Source: Schlegelella_A sp965246805 (GTDB lineage: Bacteria; Pseudomonadota; Gammaproteobacteria; Burkholderiales; Burkholderiaceae_C). Taken from it: a stretch of 64,000 nucleotides of DNA. Location of the stretch: contig CBDFFO010000003.1 of assembly GCA_965246805.1 (NCBI GenBank), positions 558,001-622,000 on the forward strand, read 5' to 3'. The position numbers and the translations under genes were made by a program. Shown piece after piece: positions 8,134-17,055 of this stretch (position 1 is its first letter; every line of letters starts with the position of its first letter). The notes below the pieces were generated by a model that did not search any database, was not told the origin of the DNA, and saw only the letters and a list, made by a program, of their open reading frames with translations.

Positions 8134-8259
8134 CGGGTTTTGGGGGACCCCGAAACGTGGAGCACGACGAGCGCAGCTGTCTGAGCCCCGAGCCCGTAGA
8201 GACTCGAAGCGCTCAGCCAGCCCTACGAGGGCGAGTTCTGCGCTCGCCCCCAAAGCCCG
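8134..8259 (-). repeat. 126-base MITE-like element, copy 2 (inverted)
   Basis: Inverted copy of 7805-7930 and the same length. Its left end is intact (CGGGTTTTGGGGG); the right end reads CCCCCAAAGCCCG, one mismatch from the inverse. The two copies could pair into a very long hairpin if transcribed. Confidence 0.75.
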
Positions 8260-8452
8260 AGCAGCTCTGGGGAGTCATCGCGGCACGCGATGACCGCCGA
8301 GGATGCGCCGCGCCCGCCGGCCGGCTGTGCCTTTGCCGCTCCGCAGCCGCTCCCAGCGTCTCGCGAACAGAAAGCAGCGAGCAGCGAACCATCCGGCTAC
8401 TTCTTCGCCGGCCGTCGCCACCCGGCCCTGAATCCATGCCCAGCAGCAACTG

Positions 8453-9895
8453 TCACGCAACCCGCTTCACTTTCAGCATGTTGGTGCCGCCCGGGTAGCC
8501 CATCGGCTCGCCACAGGTGATGGCGTAGGTATCGCCGGGCCTCAAAACGCCCCCGGCGACGAGCAGCTTCTCGGCGCTCATCATGGCTTCATCGCGATCC
8601 TTGTAGTTCGGCATCAGCATTGGCGTGACGTTGCGGTACATCGCCATGCGGCGCTGGCTGCGCGTCTGCGACGTGAGCCCGAAGATCGGCACATGGATTT
8701 TCTGGCGGCTCATCCAAAGCGCCGTCGAGCCCGATTCAGTCAGCGCGAGGATCGCCTTGCAGCCCAGGTGGTAGGCGGTGAACAGCGCCGCCATCGCGAT
8801 CGACTGGTCGATGCGACCGAACACCTTGTTCGTGAAGCCGGCATCGAGCGAGATCTCCTCGGCGCGCTCGGCCTCGACGCAGATGCTCGCCATCATCTCG
8901 ACCGTCTCGACGGGAAAGCGCCCCGCGGCCGTCTCGGCCGAAAGCATCACCGCGTCGGTGCCGTCGAGCACGGCGTTGGCCACGTCACTCACCTCGGCAC
9001 GTGTCGGCACCGGGTTGACGATCATCGACTCCATCATCTGAGTCGCGGTGATGACGACGCGGTCCATCTCGCGCGCCATCTTGATCATGCGTTTCTGCAG
9101 CGCCGGGACCGCCGCGTTGCCGACCTCGACCGCGAGATCACCGCGCGCGACCATGATGCCGTCGGACGCTTTCAGGATCAGGTCTAGCACCGGGATCGCT
9201 TCGGTGCGCTCGATCTTCGCGATCATCTGCGGCTTGTGCTTCCAGGGTTCGCCGGCCACGTTGGCGAGCTGGCGCGCCATCTCCATGTCGGTCGCACTTT
9301 TCGGAAAGCTCACCGCGAGGTATTCGCACTGGAACGACATCGCGGTCTTGATGTCCTCCATGTCCTTTGCGGTCAAGGCCGGAGCCGTCAGGCCGCCGCC
9401 GGCCTTGTTGATGCCCTTGTTGTTGGAGAGGTCGCCGCCCGCGATCACGGTCGTGTGCACCTCCTCGCCGTGCACCGATTCGACGATCAGCTTCAGCAGC
9501 CCGTCGTTCAGCAGCAAGGTGTCGCCGGGCCTCACGTCGCGCGGCAGTTCCTTGTAGTCGAGGCCCACGTGGCGGTTGTCGCCCAAGCCCGTGTACGACG
9601 CATCGAGGATGAATGTCTGGCCCGGCTCTAGCACGGTCTTGCCGCCTTCGAACTTGCCGACGCGGATCTTCGGGCCCTGCAGGTCGGCCATGATCGCGAC
9701 CTCCTTGCCGGCGGCCTTGGCCACTTCGCGAACCATCGTCGCGCGATCGATGTGGTCTTGCGCGCTGCCGTGCGAGAAGTTGAGCCGCACGACGTCGACG
9801 CCGGCGCGAATCATCTTCTCGATGACCTCGGGGGTCGACGACGCGGGGCCGAGCGTGGCGACGATCTTGGTGGCACGCGGGATCGGGCTGTCCAT
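8453..9895 (-). CDS. pyk: Pyruvate kinase
   Basis: A 480-residue enzyme converting phosphoenolpyruvate and ADP to pyruvate and ATP. Diagnostic segments: TKIVATLGPAS at the N-terminus, RLNFSHG, MADLQGPKIRVG, the lysine/metal signature IAKIERTEAIPVLDLIL, VARGDLAVEVG and SAETAAGRFPVETV. Length is normal. Start ATG at 9895 has GGAGTT just upstream. It follows pgk by 39 bases on the same strand, so pgk-pyk is likely one transcript. Confidence 0.96.
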   Translation of the reverse strand: MDSPIPRATKIVATLGPASSTPEVIEKMIRAGVDVVRLNFSHGSAQDHIDRATMVREVAKAAGKEVAIMADLQGPKIRVGKFEGGKTVLEPGQTFILDASYTGLGDNRHVGLDYKELPRDVRPGDTLLLNDGLLKLIVESVHGEEVHTTVIAGGDLSNNKGINKAGGGLTAPALTAKDMEDIKTAMSFQCEYLAVSFPKSATDMEMARQLANVAGEPWKHKPQMIAKIERTEAIPVLDLILKASDGIMVARGDLAVEVGNAAVPALQKRMIKMAREMDRVVITATQMMESMIVNPVPTRAEVSDVANAVLDGTDAVMLSAETAAGRFPVETVEMMASICVEAERAEEISLDAGFTNKVFGRIDQSIAMAALFTAYHLGCKAILALTESGSTALWMSRQKIHVPIFGLTSQTRSQRRMAMYRNVTPMLMPNYKDRDEAMMSAEKLLVAGGVLRPGDTYAITCGEPMGYPGGTNMLKVKRVA

Positions 9896-9934
9896 CGAAC
9901 TCCTTGGGGTCGAACGTCCGGCAGGCCGGTCGGG

Positions 9935-11137
9935 TCAGCGAGCCGCCGACGCAGCGCGCCGTTGCAGGATCTCGAAGGCCGGCAGCGTCTTGCCCTCGAG
10001 CACTTCGAGAAACGCGCCGCCGCCGGTCGAAATGTAGTCAATGTCGTCGGTGATGCCGTACTTGGCGATCGCGGCGAGCGTGTCGCCGCCACCCGCGATG
10101 CTGAACGCGGGCGATGCCGCGATCGCGCGTGCGATGGTTTCGGTGCCGTGCGCGAACGCATCGAATTCGAACACCCCGGGCGGGCCGTTCCAGACGATGG
10201 TGCCGGCCTGCATCAACTGGCGCGCGAGCAGTGAAGCCGTATGGGGGCCGATGTCGAGGATCAGATCGTCAACGCCGACATCGGTCGCGGCTTTCACGGT
10301 GGCACTGGCGTCGGCCTTCAACTCGGTCGCGGTGACGACATCCACGGGAATCGGCACCGCGGCGCCACGGTCGCGCATCGCGTCCATCACGGCCTTCGCT
10401 TCATCGACAAGCGCCGGCTCGCAAAGACTCTTGCCGACGACGAGCCCCGCGGCCAGCATGAAGGTGTTGCCGATGCCGCCGCCGACGATCAGCTGGTCGA
10501 CGTTCTTCGCGAGGCTGCGCAGGATCGCGAGCTTGGTCGAGACCTTGCTGCCCGCGACGATCGCGACAAGCGGCCGTTTCGGGTCGGCGAGCGCGGTCGT
10601 GATCGCGTCGATCTCGGCGGCGAGCAACGGACCGGCGCACGCGACACCCGCGTATTCGGCGATGCCGTAGGTAGATGCCTCGGCGCGGTGCGCGGTACCG
10701 AAAGCGTCGTGTACGAACACATCGCAGAGCGCCGCCATCCGCTTGGCGAGCGCGAGGTCGTTCGCCTTTTCGCCTCGGTTCAGGCGACAGTTCTCGAGCA
10801 GCACCACGCTGCCGCTGGCCACCTCGACACCGGCCACCCAATCGCGCTTCAACGGCACGTCGCGGCCCAGCAGTTCGCCGAGCCTCCGGGCCACCGGCGC
10901 AAGCGAATCTGCCGGCGTCGGCTCGCCTTCGGTCGGCCTGCCGAGATGCGACGTGACCATCACGGCCGCACCGGCCTCGAGCGCCATCCGAATGCACGGC
11001 AGTGAGGCCTGGATGCGCGTGTCTTCGGTGATGCGGCCTTGCGCGTCGAGCGGCACGTTCAGATCGGCGCGAATGAACACGCGCTGATCCGCGACGAGGC
11101 CGGCGCTGATCAAATCGGCGAAGCGGAGAACCTTCAT
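9935..11137 (-). CDS. pgk: Phosphoglycerate kinase
   Basis: A 400-residue glycolytic kinase transferring phosphate between 1,3-bisphosphoglycerate and ADP. RVFIRADLNVPLD is the family N-terminal signature, TSHLGRP and NCRLNRGE are substrate-binding segments, and GGGDTLAAI is the C-terminal nucleotide-binding loop. Two in-frame ATGs exist; the one at 11137 (MKVLRFADL) fits homologues better than that at 11152. Upstream gene of the pgk-pyk pair. Confidence 0.95.
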   Translation of the reverse strand: MKVLRFADLISAGLVADQRVFIRADLNVPLDAQGRITEDTRIQASLPCIRMALEAGAAVMVTSHLGRPTEGEPTPADSLAPVARRLGELLGRDVPLKRDWVAGVEVASGSVVLLENCRLNRGEKANDLALAKRMAALCDVFVHDAFGTAHRAEASTYGIAEYAGVACAGPLLAAEIDAITTALADPKRPLVAIVAGSKVSTKLAILRSLAKNVDQLIVGGGIGNTFMLAAGLVVGKSLCEPALVDEAKAVMDAMRDRGAAVPIPVDVVTATELKADASATVKAATDVGVDDLILDIGPHTASLLARQLMQAGTIVWNGPPGVFEFDAFAHGTETIARAIAASPAFSIAGGGDTLAAIAKYGITDDIDYISTGGGAFLEVLEGKTLPAFEILQRRAASAAR

Positions 11138-11232
11138 GGGCACGCGAAGCAAAGCGCGCAGTTTACGGGCGCGCCGCGGGCGCAGCGTGACGCGCGCGAC
11201 CGGCGCGTCGCATCGACGTTTTCTGTCGCGGC

Positions 11233-11613
11233 TCAGGACCCCGTCGACGCTTTCGCGCTCGCCGGGGTGGCCGACGTCGAGGCTTCCTCTGCCGGCTCGA
11301 CGTTACCCGCTGCGGCGGTGACGCGTGGCTTCGCGCCTTGCGCCGTTGGCGACGGCGCGGGCTCGATCTTGTTCTCGCGCATGTAGTCGTTCATGTCGCG
11401 CCAGCCAGCGAAGATCGCCGCCCGGTCGGCCTTCTTGTAGAGCGTGAAGCAGTCTTCGATGTTGCGGCCGGCGTGGCGGCAGGCGCTGCCGATCGCCTTG
11501 CCGTCGGCATCGCGGGAGGCGGCGACTTTCTCGGGCGATTCGATGCCCAGCATGTCGCAGCCCGCGATGAGCATGGAGGCAACGGACAGGGCGCAGGTCA
11601 GGAGGCGGTTCAT
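11233..11613 (-). CDS. Small putative lipoprotein
   Basis: A 126-residue protein with a lipoprotein signal peptide (MNRLLTCALSVASMLIAGC, lipobox LIAGC with Cys19). The short conserved core ASRDADGKAIGSACRHAGR followed by IEDCF and AIFAGWRDMNDYM carries two cysteines. The tail is low-complexity Ala/Thr/Pro. Function unknown; probably outer-membrane attached. Confidence 0.75.
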   Translation of the reverse strand: MNRLLTCALSVASMLIAGCDMLGIESPEKVAASRDADGKAIGSACRHAGRNIEDCFTLYKKADRAAIFAGWRDMNDYMRENKIEPAPSPTAQGAKPRVTAAAGNVEPAEEASTSATPASAKASTGS

Positions 11614-11663
11614 GCCCCTTTATCGGTTCGCGACATGCCGAACTTGAACGCCGGCATTGCCGC

Positions 11664-11697
11664 GAAAAAAAGGCGCCCCGGTCAGGGGCGCCCTTTG
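11664..11697 (-). terminator. Rho-independent terminator of the glycine-zipper gene
   Basis: On the minus strand an 8-bp stem GGCGCCCC/GGGGCGCC with a 5-base loop is followed by seven T residues (11671-11665). It lies 14 bases past the stop of the gene at 11711-12190. Confidence 0.88.
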
Positions 11698-11710
11698 GGG
11701 GTTCGCGGGA

Positions 11711-12190
11711 TCAGTGTGAATTCGTCATTCGGTCCCAGGCGTCGCGCACTGCGCTCTTCGCGTGTTCCCATGACAGCTTCGACGTCCCCTTGGTGCGATC
11801 CCAGTCTCGCGACAGGGTGTCTTCGACCTCGTCGAAGCGCCGGCCGGCGTGCTGGCGATAGGCACTGCTACCGTAGCTGTAAGCCGGACCGTAGTCGTCG
11901 TAGCTCGAGCCGGCCGCCACGTAGGGGCGCTTGCTGTAGTTCTCTTTCCAGTACGCAGTCTCGGCCGTCGGGTCGACCTCTTCGGCCACTCCCCTACCGG
12001 CCAGCCCGCCGGCGATCGCGCCCACGGCAGCGCCGATGGCCGTTCCGATCGGGCCTGCCACGGTGCCGACCGCGGCGCCGGCGGCGATTCCGCCAGCCGT
12101 CGCCCCCACACCGGTGCCGACGGGGTGTGCGCCGGGCTCGCCGGTCACCGGGTCGCGATTCGGGGTTCCCTGCTTGATATCGGAATTCAT
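11711..12190 (-). CDS. Glycine-zipper protein, possible envelope/stress protein
   Basis: A 159-residue protein without a signal peptide. Residues ~25-75 form a Gly/Ala-rich glycine zipper (GATAGGIAAGAAVG, then AIGAAVGAIAGGLAGRG) expected to pack as membrane helices; the C-terminal half is charged and aromatic (YDDYGPAYSYGSSAYR, RDWDRTKGTSKLSWEHAK). Start ATG at 12190 has GGAG upstream, better supported than the more distal ATG at 12268. Divergent from the DUF892 gene. No function assigned. Confidence 0.8.
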   Translation of the reverse strand: MNSDIKQGTPNRDPVTGEPGAHPVGTGVGATAGGIAAGAAVGTVAGPIGTAIGAAVGAIAGGLAGRGVAEEVDPTAETAYWKENYSKRPYVAAGSSYDDYGPAYSYGSSAYRQHAGRRFDEVEDTLSRDWDRTKGTSKLSWEHAKSAVRDAWDRMTNSH

Positions 12191-12312
12191 ATTGGCTCCT
12201 TTTGTTGGACGCTGACGAAGATCAGCGACGACAGAACCGGCATCTGTCGTGCCCGCCGGAGTCGGCACGCCATGTGCCCGTCTTTACTTTCCACGTCCCA
12301 CAAAGGAATGAC

Positions 12313-12816
12313 ATGTCCGAACTCGCCAGTCTCACCGACGTCTACATCGACGAATTGAAAGACCTCTGGTCGGCCAACGACCAAATGGCCAAGGCCCTGA
12401 AGAAAATCGCGCCGAAAGCCACCCACCCCAAACTGAAAGACATGCTGGTGAAATCGCAGCAAGGCATTGCCGGCCACACCGACCTCTTGAAAGCGCTCAT
12501 CGCCAACCAGGACGAGGAGGTCTCGAAGGAGCACTGCAAAGGCATGGAAGGGCTGGTGAAAGAGGCTGTCAAGCACACGCTTGACGACGCGCCCGACGAG
12601 GGTCCGCTGCTCGACGCCGTGATCATTGCGCAATACCAGCGCATGACCCATTACGGGATCACCGGTTTCGGGACCGTTGCGGCTTTCTCGAAGGCGTTGA
12701 ACCTCAGCGACGACACCAAGCAGCTCAGGGCAGCCGTCAAAGACATGTATTCGGCAGATGAGCTGATGACCGAGCTGGCGGAGGCGGCCGTGAACCAGGC
12801 CGCTGCGAAAGAGTAG
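12313..12816 (+). CDS. YciE/YciF (DUF892) ferritin-like stress protein
   Basis: A 167-residue all-helical protein of the DUF892 family. It starts with SLTDVYIDELKDLWSAN, the usual N-terminal helix of this ferritin-like fold, and has acidic/His residues (KSQQGIAGHTDLL, IAQYQRMTHYGI) in positions typical of a di-metal site. Such genes are induced by osmotic or stationary-phase stress; no catalytic role is firmly known. ATG at 12313 with AAGGA upstream. Shares the promoter region 12191-12312 with the divergent glycine-zipper gene. Confidence 0.88.
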   Translation: MSELASLTDVYIDELKDLWSANDQMAKALKKIAPKATHPKLKDMLVKSQQGIAGHTDLLKALIANQDEEVSKEHCKGMEGLVKEAVKHTLDDAPDEGPLLDAVIIAQYQRMTHYGITGFGTVAAFSKALNLSDDTKQLRAAVKDMYSADELMTELAEAAVNQAAAKE

Positions 12817-12853
12817 GCCGAACCGAAGGTAGAGCGGCCCGCCCTTCCGGTCG

Positions 12854-13846
12854 TCAGCCGATCTTCGGGTCGAACTGCATTCCAACTCGGAGCGGCGCGG
12901 CTTGCAGGAACTGTGCGGCGTCGACTCGTCGCCCGCCGGCTCGCTGCAGCGTCGTGATCCGAACCGAATGCTCGCCGCAAGCGACGCGGATGCCGCTCGC
13001 ATCGGCTTCGATCACGCGGCCAGGCATGTTTGCATCATGCGAGCCGACGACGACTTCGCCACGCCAACATTTCACCCGTTCACCCGCCAGCGACGCGCTC
13101 GCGCCCGGAAACGGATCGAAGGCGCGCAGCCGACGCTCGATCAGCGCGGCGGGTGAGCGCCAATCGATCGCTGCCTCGTCCTTCAGGATCTTGCGGGCGT
13201 AGGTCACGCCGGTCTCTGGCTGCCGGTTGCGCTGCAGTGATCCGACGTCATGGAGCGCGGCGACGATCAGTCGCGCGCCCGTCTCGGTGAGTTGCTCGAG
13301 CAGACTTGCGGCGGTCGCGTCGGCGGCGACCGGCACCCGCTCGATGGCCAGCACGTCGCCGGTGTCGAGGCCTTCGTCCATCTGCATCAGGGTGACGCCG
13401 GTCTCGCGGTCGCCCGCTTCGATGGCGCGCTGGATCGGCGCCGCGCCGCGCCAGCGCGGCAGCAGCGACGCGTGGATGTTGATGCAACCGAGCGGTGGCA
13501 ACGCCAACAGCCAAGAGGGGAGGATGAGCCCGTAGGCCGCGACCACCATGACGTCGATACGGGCCGACTGCAAGGCCTCGCGCGCGCTGGCCGCATCGAC
13601 GTCGAACTTGCCGTCGAGCCGCAAGCTGTGCGGCTGAGCGAGCGGCAACCCCTGCGCCAACGCGAAAGCCTTCACCGGAGACGCCATCACTTGCATGCCG
13701 CGACCGGCGGGGCGGTCGGGCTGGGTCAGCACCAGCGGCACCTCGAAACCCGCCGCATGAATGCGCTCCAACGCCACCTGCGCGAACGCCGGCGTGCCCG
13801 CAAACGCGACGCGCAACGAGCGCCCCTTCAGAGCCCCGACGCGCAT
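12854..13846 (-). CDS. fmt: Methionyl-tRNA formyltransferase
   Basis: A 330-residue enzyme that formylates initiator Met-tRNA. Signatures: RVAFAGTPAFAQVALE, TQPDRPAGRG, the catalytic loop NIHASLLPRWRGAAPIQ and TGVTLMQMDEGLDTGD. The C-terminal ~100 residues are the OB-like tRNA-binding domain. It follows def by 10 bases; def-fmt is a conserved pair because deformylase removes the group after translation. Start ATG at 13846 gives a short extra N-terminal segment before the fold; a downstream start is possible. Confidence 0.95.
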   Translation of the reverse strand: MRVGALKGRSLRVAFAGTPAFAQVALERIHAAGFEVPLVLTQPDRPAGRGMQVMASPVKAFALAQGLPLAQPHSLRLDGKFDVDAASAREALQSARIDVMVVAAYGLILPSWLLALPPLGCINIHASLLPRWRGAAPIQRAIEAGDRETGVTLMQMDEGLDTGDVLAIERVPVAADATAASLLEQLTETGARLIVAALHDVGSLQRNRQPETGVTYARKILKDEAAIDWRSPAALIERRLRAFDPFPGASASLAGERVKCWRGEVVVGSHDANMPGRVIEADASGIRVACGEHSVRITTLQRAGGRRVDAAQFLQAAPLRVGMQFDPKIG

Positions 13847-13856
13847 CAGCGACGCC

Positions 13857-14378
13857 TCATCCTTCGGCCTCGTCGCGTGCCTTCTTCAACAGGCGGGTCT
13901 TGATGCGGGTCCGCTTCAGCGGGCTCAGGTATTCGACGAAGACCTTGCCCACCAGGTGATCCATCTCGTGCTGCACGCACACCGCGAGCAGGCCCTCGGC
14001 CTCGTGCTCGTGCAGGCTGCCTTCGCGATCGAGCGCGCGCACAGTGACCCGCGCGTGCCGTTCGACCCGGTCGAAGATTTCCGGCACCGAGAGGCAGCCT
14101 TCATCGGCCGTGACCTTCTCGTCGCTCTTGGCGACCACTTCGGGGTTGATCAGCACCAACGGTTCGTCGCGCGCGTCAGAGACATCGATCACGATCACAC
14201 GCTCGTGCACGTCGACCTGCGTCGCGGCAAGGCCGACGCCTTCGGCCGCGTACATGGTCTCCAGCATGTCGTCGATCAGCCCGCGAACGCGTGCATCGAC
14301 CTGTTCGACCGGCCGGGCCACCTTGTGCAGGCGCGGATCAGGAAATTTGAGGATCGGGCGTTGGGCCATGTGTGTCAA
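13857..14378 (-). CDS. def: Peptide deformylase
   Basis: A 173-residue metallo-hydrolase removing the formyl group from nascent proteins. All three motifs are present: GVGLAATQVDVH (motif 1, GxGLAAxQ), EGCLSVPE (motif 2 with the Cys ligand) and QHEMDHLVGKVF (motif 3, HExDH). Upstream partner of fmt. Start ATG at 14378 (MAQRPILKFPDPRLHK after a Thr-His extension) could also be the second ATG two codons on. Confidence 0.96.
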   Translation of the reverse strand: MTHMAQRPILKFPDPRLHKVARPVEQVDARVRGLIDDMLETMYAAEGVGLAATQVDVHERVIVIDVSDARDEPLVLINPEVVAKSDEKVTADEGCLSVPEIFDRVERHARVTVRALDREGSLHEHEAEGLLAVCVQHEMDHLVGKVFVEYLSPLKRTRIKTRLLKKARDEAEG

Positions 14379-14614
14379 AACAATTCAAAGCGCGATGCGA
14401 TGTAAGCAGCTTCGCCACGGCCGGGCGAGCACGTCGTGACACGTCTCACAAGTGACGCCAACACCGGGCTGGTTTCGTTGCGATATCAATGCTTTAGATG
14501 CAGAATCTTCCAAACAGAATGAGGATTTTCGCCGAACGCTCCGCCGCTGGCGAGTGTCTTGCGAAGTAACCCCCACGCGCTGGCTTTCGCCCGCATCTAC
14601 CCGAGAGCCGCTTC

Positions 14615-15796
14615 ATGAGCCGTCGAACCCGCTTCGCCCGTTTCGCACCTGCCCCTCGGGCCGCATCGGTCGCAGCCATCGCGCTGGCTGTCAGCGTCAC
14701 GCTGGCCATCGATGCGCTGGCCGCGACCCCGCCGGTCACTCCCGCGCAACGCGACACCGCCAAACGCACCGCCAGCGAAGGCGTCGCCCTCTCGGAATTG
14801 ATGGCCGACGCGCCCGACTCGTACACCGTGAAGCGGCGCGACACGCTCTGGGACATCTCCAAGATGTTCCTGAGGAGCCCGTGGCGCTGGCCCGAACTCT
14901 GGGGCATGAACCTCGACCAGATCCGCAACCCGCACCTGATCTACCCGGGCCAAGTCCTCTTCCTCGACAAGTCAAACGGCCGGGCGCGCCTGCGCCTCGG
15001 CCAGCCGATCGGCCCCTCAGGCGACGCCATGCTCACGCCACGCGTGCGGCAGAGCGACGTGGCGGCGAACGGCATTGCGTCGATCCCGTTCAACCTGATC
15101 GAGCCCTTCCTCAACGAAGCGGTGATCTTCGAGCGCAACGCGCTGGCCGAGGCGCCGCGCATCGTCGCCACACAAGAGGGCCGCGTGCTGCTCTCGCGCG
15201 GCGACATCGCTTATGTGCGCGGCGACATCCCGAAAGAACGCGAGTACCGGATCTTCCGCGAGCCGCGTCCGCTGCGCGACCCGACGACGAAAGAGATCCT
15301 CGGCTACGAAGCGACCTACGTCGGCTCATCCGAATACATCCAGCAAGGTGAAACACGCACCGGCGTCGACGGCCAGCCCGAGATCATCCCGGCCACGTTC
15401 AGCATCACGAGCATCCGCCAGGAAGCCGGTGTCGGCGATCGGCTGGCGCCCGTGCCACTGCGCGAGTACACCAACTACGCACCGCACCCGCCCGCCAGCC
15501 CGATGACCGGCCAGATCGTGTCGATCTACGGCGATGCGCTCACCGCCGGGCAGAACCAGATCGTTGCGATCAACAAGGGCACGGCCGACGGCATGGAACG
15601 CGGCCACGTGCTCGCGCTCTGGCGCAACGGCAATGTCGTCGTCGACAAGACCGACCCGACGCGCCCGCGCATCAAGCTGCCCGACGAGCGGCACGGCGTG
15701 CTCTTCGTGTTCCGCGTGTTCGACCGCATGTCGTATGCGCTGATCATGTCTGTCCAGGAGCCCGTCAAGCCCGGCGACGTCTTCACCCAGCCTTGA
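14615..15796 (+). CDS. LysM peptidoglycan-binding domain protein
   Basis: A 393-residue exported protein with an N-terminal hydrophobic signal (residues ~15-36, ending DALAA) and one LysM domain at about 68-117 (DSYTVKRRDTLWDISKMF ... IYPGQVLFL). The remaining ~270 residues are a conserved uncharacterised region found with LysM in Burkholderiales. It lies between def and dprA, its usual neighbourhood, divergent from def. Likely periplasmic and cell-wall associated; no enzyme motif seen. Confidence 0.9.
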   Translation: MSRRTRFARFAPAPRAASVAAIALAVSVTLAIDALAATPPVTPAQRDTAKRTASEGVALSELMADAPDSYTVKRRDTLWDISKMFLRSPWRWPELWGMNLDQIRNPHLIYPGQVLFLDKSNGRARLRLGQPIGPSGDAMLTPRVRQSDVAANGIASIPFNLIEPFLNEAVIFERNALAEAPRIVATQEGRVLLSRGDIAYVRGDIPKEREYRIFREPRPLRDPTTKEILGYEATYVGSSEYIQQGETRTGVDGQPEIIPATFSITSIRQEAGVGDRLAPVPLREYTNYAPHPPASPMTGQIVSIYGDALTAGQNQIVAINKGTADGMERGHVLALWRNGNVVVDKTDPTRPRIKLPDERHGVLFVFRVFDRMSYALIMSVQEPVKPGDVFTQP

Positions 15797-15839
15797 GCTT
15801 GTCGTAGCCGAACGCGGCGGTCGACGGACGCGAACGCGT

Positions 15840-16979
15840 GTGATCGACCGTGACGAGCTGGGCGCCTGGCTGCGCCTGCTCGAGACCCCGACCGTCGGTC
15901 GCGAATCGGCTCGCAGGCTTCTCGCTGAGTTCGGTTCGCCGCAAGCCGTGCTCGATGCAGGCCGGTCGGCGCAGCAAGACGTCGCGGGGCCGAAGGCCGC
16001 GGCGGCCCTGCAATCGTCGAGCGCCGATGTCATGGCGCTGGTCGAGCGCACGTTCGCGTGGCTCGATGCCGACGCTGCGGCGCCGCGCGACATCGTCGTG
16101 CTCGGCGACGCGCGCTATCCCGCGTGGCTGCTCGAGACCGCGGACCCGCCGCTGCTGCTCTACGGCCAGGGCCGCATCGAGCTGCTGCAAGCCGACTCGC
16201 TCGCCATCGTCGGCAGCCGCAACCCGACCCCGCAGGGCCTTGAGAACGCGCGCGCGTTCGCCGCGCACCTGAGCCAGGCCGGGCTCGTCATCGTGTCGGG
16301 CATGGCGCTCGGGATCGACGGGGCCGCGCACGACGGCGCGCTCGAAGGCGGGGCCGGCACCATCGCGGTGGTGGGCACGGGGCTCGACGTGGTCTATCCG
16401 CGCAGCCATCGGCAGCTCGCCCACCGGATCGCCGAACGTGGCCTGATGCTCAGCGAATATGCGGTCGGCGCGCCATCGATCTCGGCCCACTTTCCCGTGC
16501 GCAACCGCATCATCGCGGGCCTGAGCCGTGGCACGCTGGTGGTCGAGGCCGCGCTGCAGTCGGGCTCGCTGATCACCGCGAGGCTCGCGATCGAAGCCGG
16601 ACGCGACGTGTTCGCCATCCCCGGCTCGATCCATTCGCCGCTGTCGCGCGGCTGCCATCAGCTCATCAAGCAAGGGGCGAAGCTCGTCGACAGTGCGAAC
16701 GATGTGCTGGAGGAGTTGCAGGGGGCGTATGCACGGCCGATCGCGCAAACGCCGCGGACGACTCCGCCTGTCGACGCGACCGACGACGTCGGTGGCTCGC
16801 GGTCGGCGGGCGATGCGTTGCTCGCGACCCTTGGCTTCGAGCCGATGGCGCTCGACGAACTCGTCGCGCGCACGGGCGAGAGCGTGGCCGTGCTCAGCGC
16901 ACGCTTGCTCGATCTCGAACTGGACGGGAAAGTGAGCCGCTTGCCGGGGCAGAAATACCAGCGCGTTGTGCGCCTTTGA
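15840..16979 (+). CDS. dprA: DNA-processing protein A
   Basis: A 379-residue protein that binds incoming single-stranded DNA and loads RecA in natural transformation. An N-terminal helical region (ELGAWLRLLETPTVGRESA) is followed by the Rossmann-like domain with LAIVGSRNPTPQG, SGMALGIDGAAH and NRIIAGLS, and a C-terminal winged helix (~310-379). The start is GTG at 15840; no ATG is suitably placed. Its end overlaps the long frame of smg but not the chosen smg start. Confidence 0.93.
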   Translation: MIDRDELGAWLRLLETPTVGRESARRLLAEFGSPQAVLDAGRSAQQDVAGPKAAAALQSSSADVMALVERTFAWLDADAAAPRDIVVLGDARYPAWLLETADPPLLLYGQGRIELLQADSLAIVGSRNPTPQGLENARAFAAHLSQAGLVIVSGMALGIDGAAHDGALEGGAGTIAVVGTGLDVVYPRSHRQLAHRIAERGLMLSEYAVGAPSISAHFPVRNRIIAGLSRGTLVVEAALQSGSLITARLAIEAGRDVFAIPGSIHSPLSRGCHQLIKQGAKLVDSANDVLEELQGAYARPIAQTPRTTPPVDATDDVGGSRSAGDALLATLGFEPMALDELVARTGESVAVLSARLLDLELDGKVSRLPGQKYQRVVRL

Positions 16980-17055
16980 CGATCCGCTGAAAAGCCCTCT
17001 TTCGGCGCCGATCAACGGTGGCGGGGTGCCGATTTCTCGCGGTATATTCCATTTC

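Larger units (their letters stand above)
7733..8334. repeat. Composite non-coding block of nested inverted repeats
   Basis: The 900-base gap between doxX and pyk holds no convincing gene. It contains several pairs of inverted segments: 7733-7761 with 7952-7980 (29 bases, perfect), 7805-7930 with 8134-8259 (126 bases, near-perfect), and 8083-8106 with 8311-8334 (24 bases, two or three mismatches). Small hairpins built on GTCATCGC occur near 7770-7790 and 8273-8293. The layout suggests repeated insertion of small non-autonomous palindromic elements; no transposase is present. Confidence 0.85.

Noticed and set aside
7811..8498. Several 100-200 codon ORFs in the repeat block
   Set aside because: They arise from the inverted repeats themselves, appear on both strands and have no RBS or family match.
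14562..14590. GTAACC near the LysM gene as another SigF promoter
   Set aside because: No CGAA at the required spacing.
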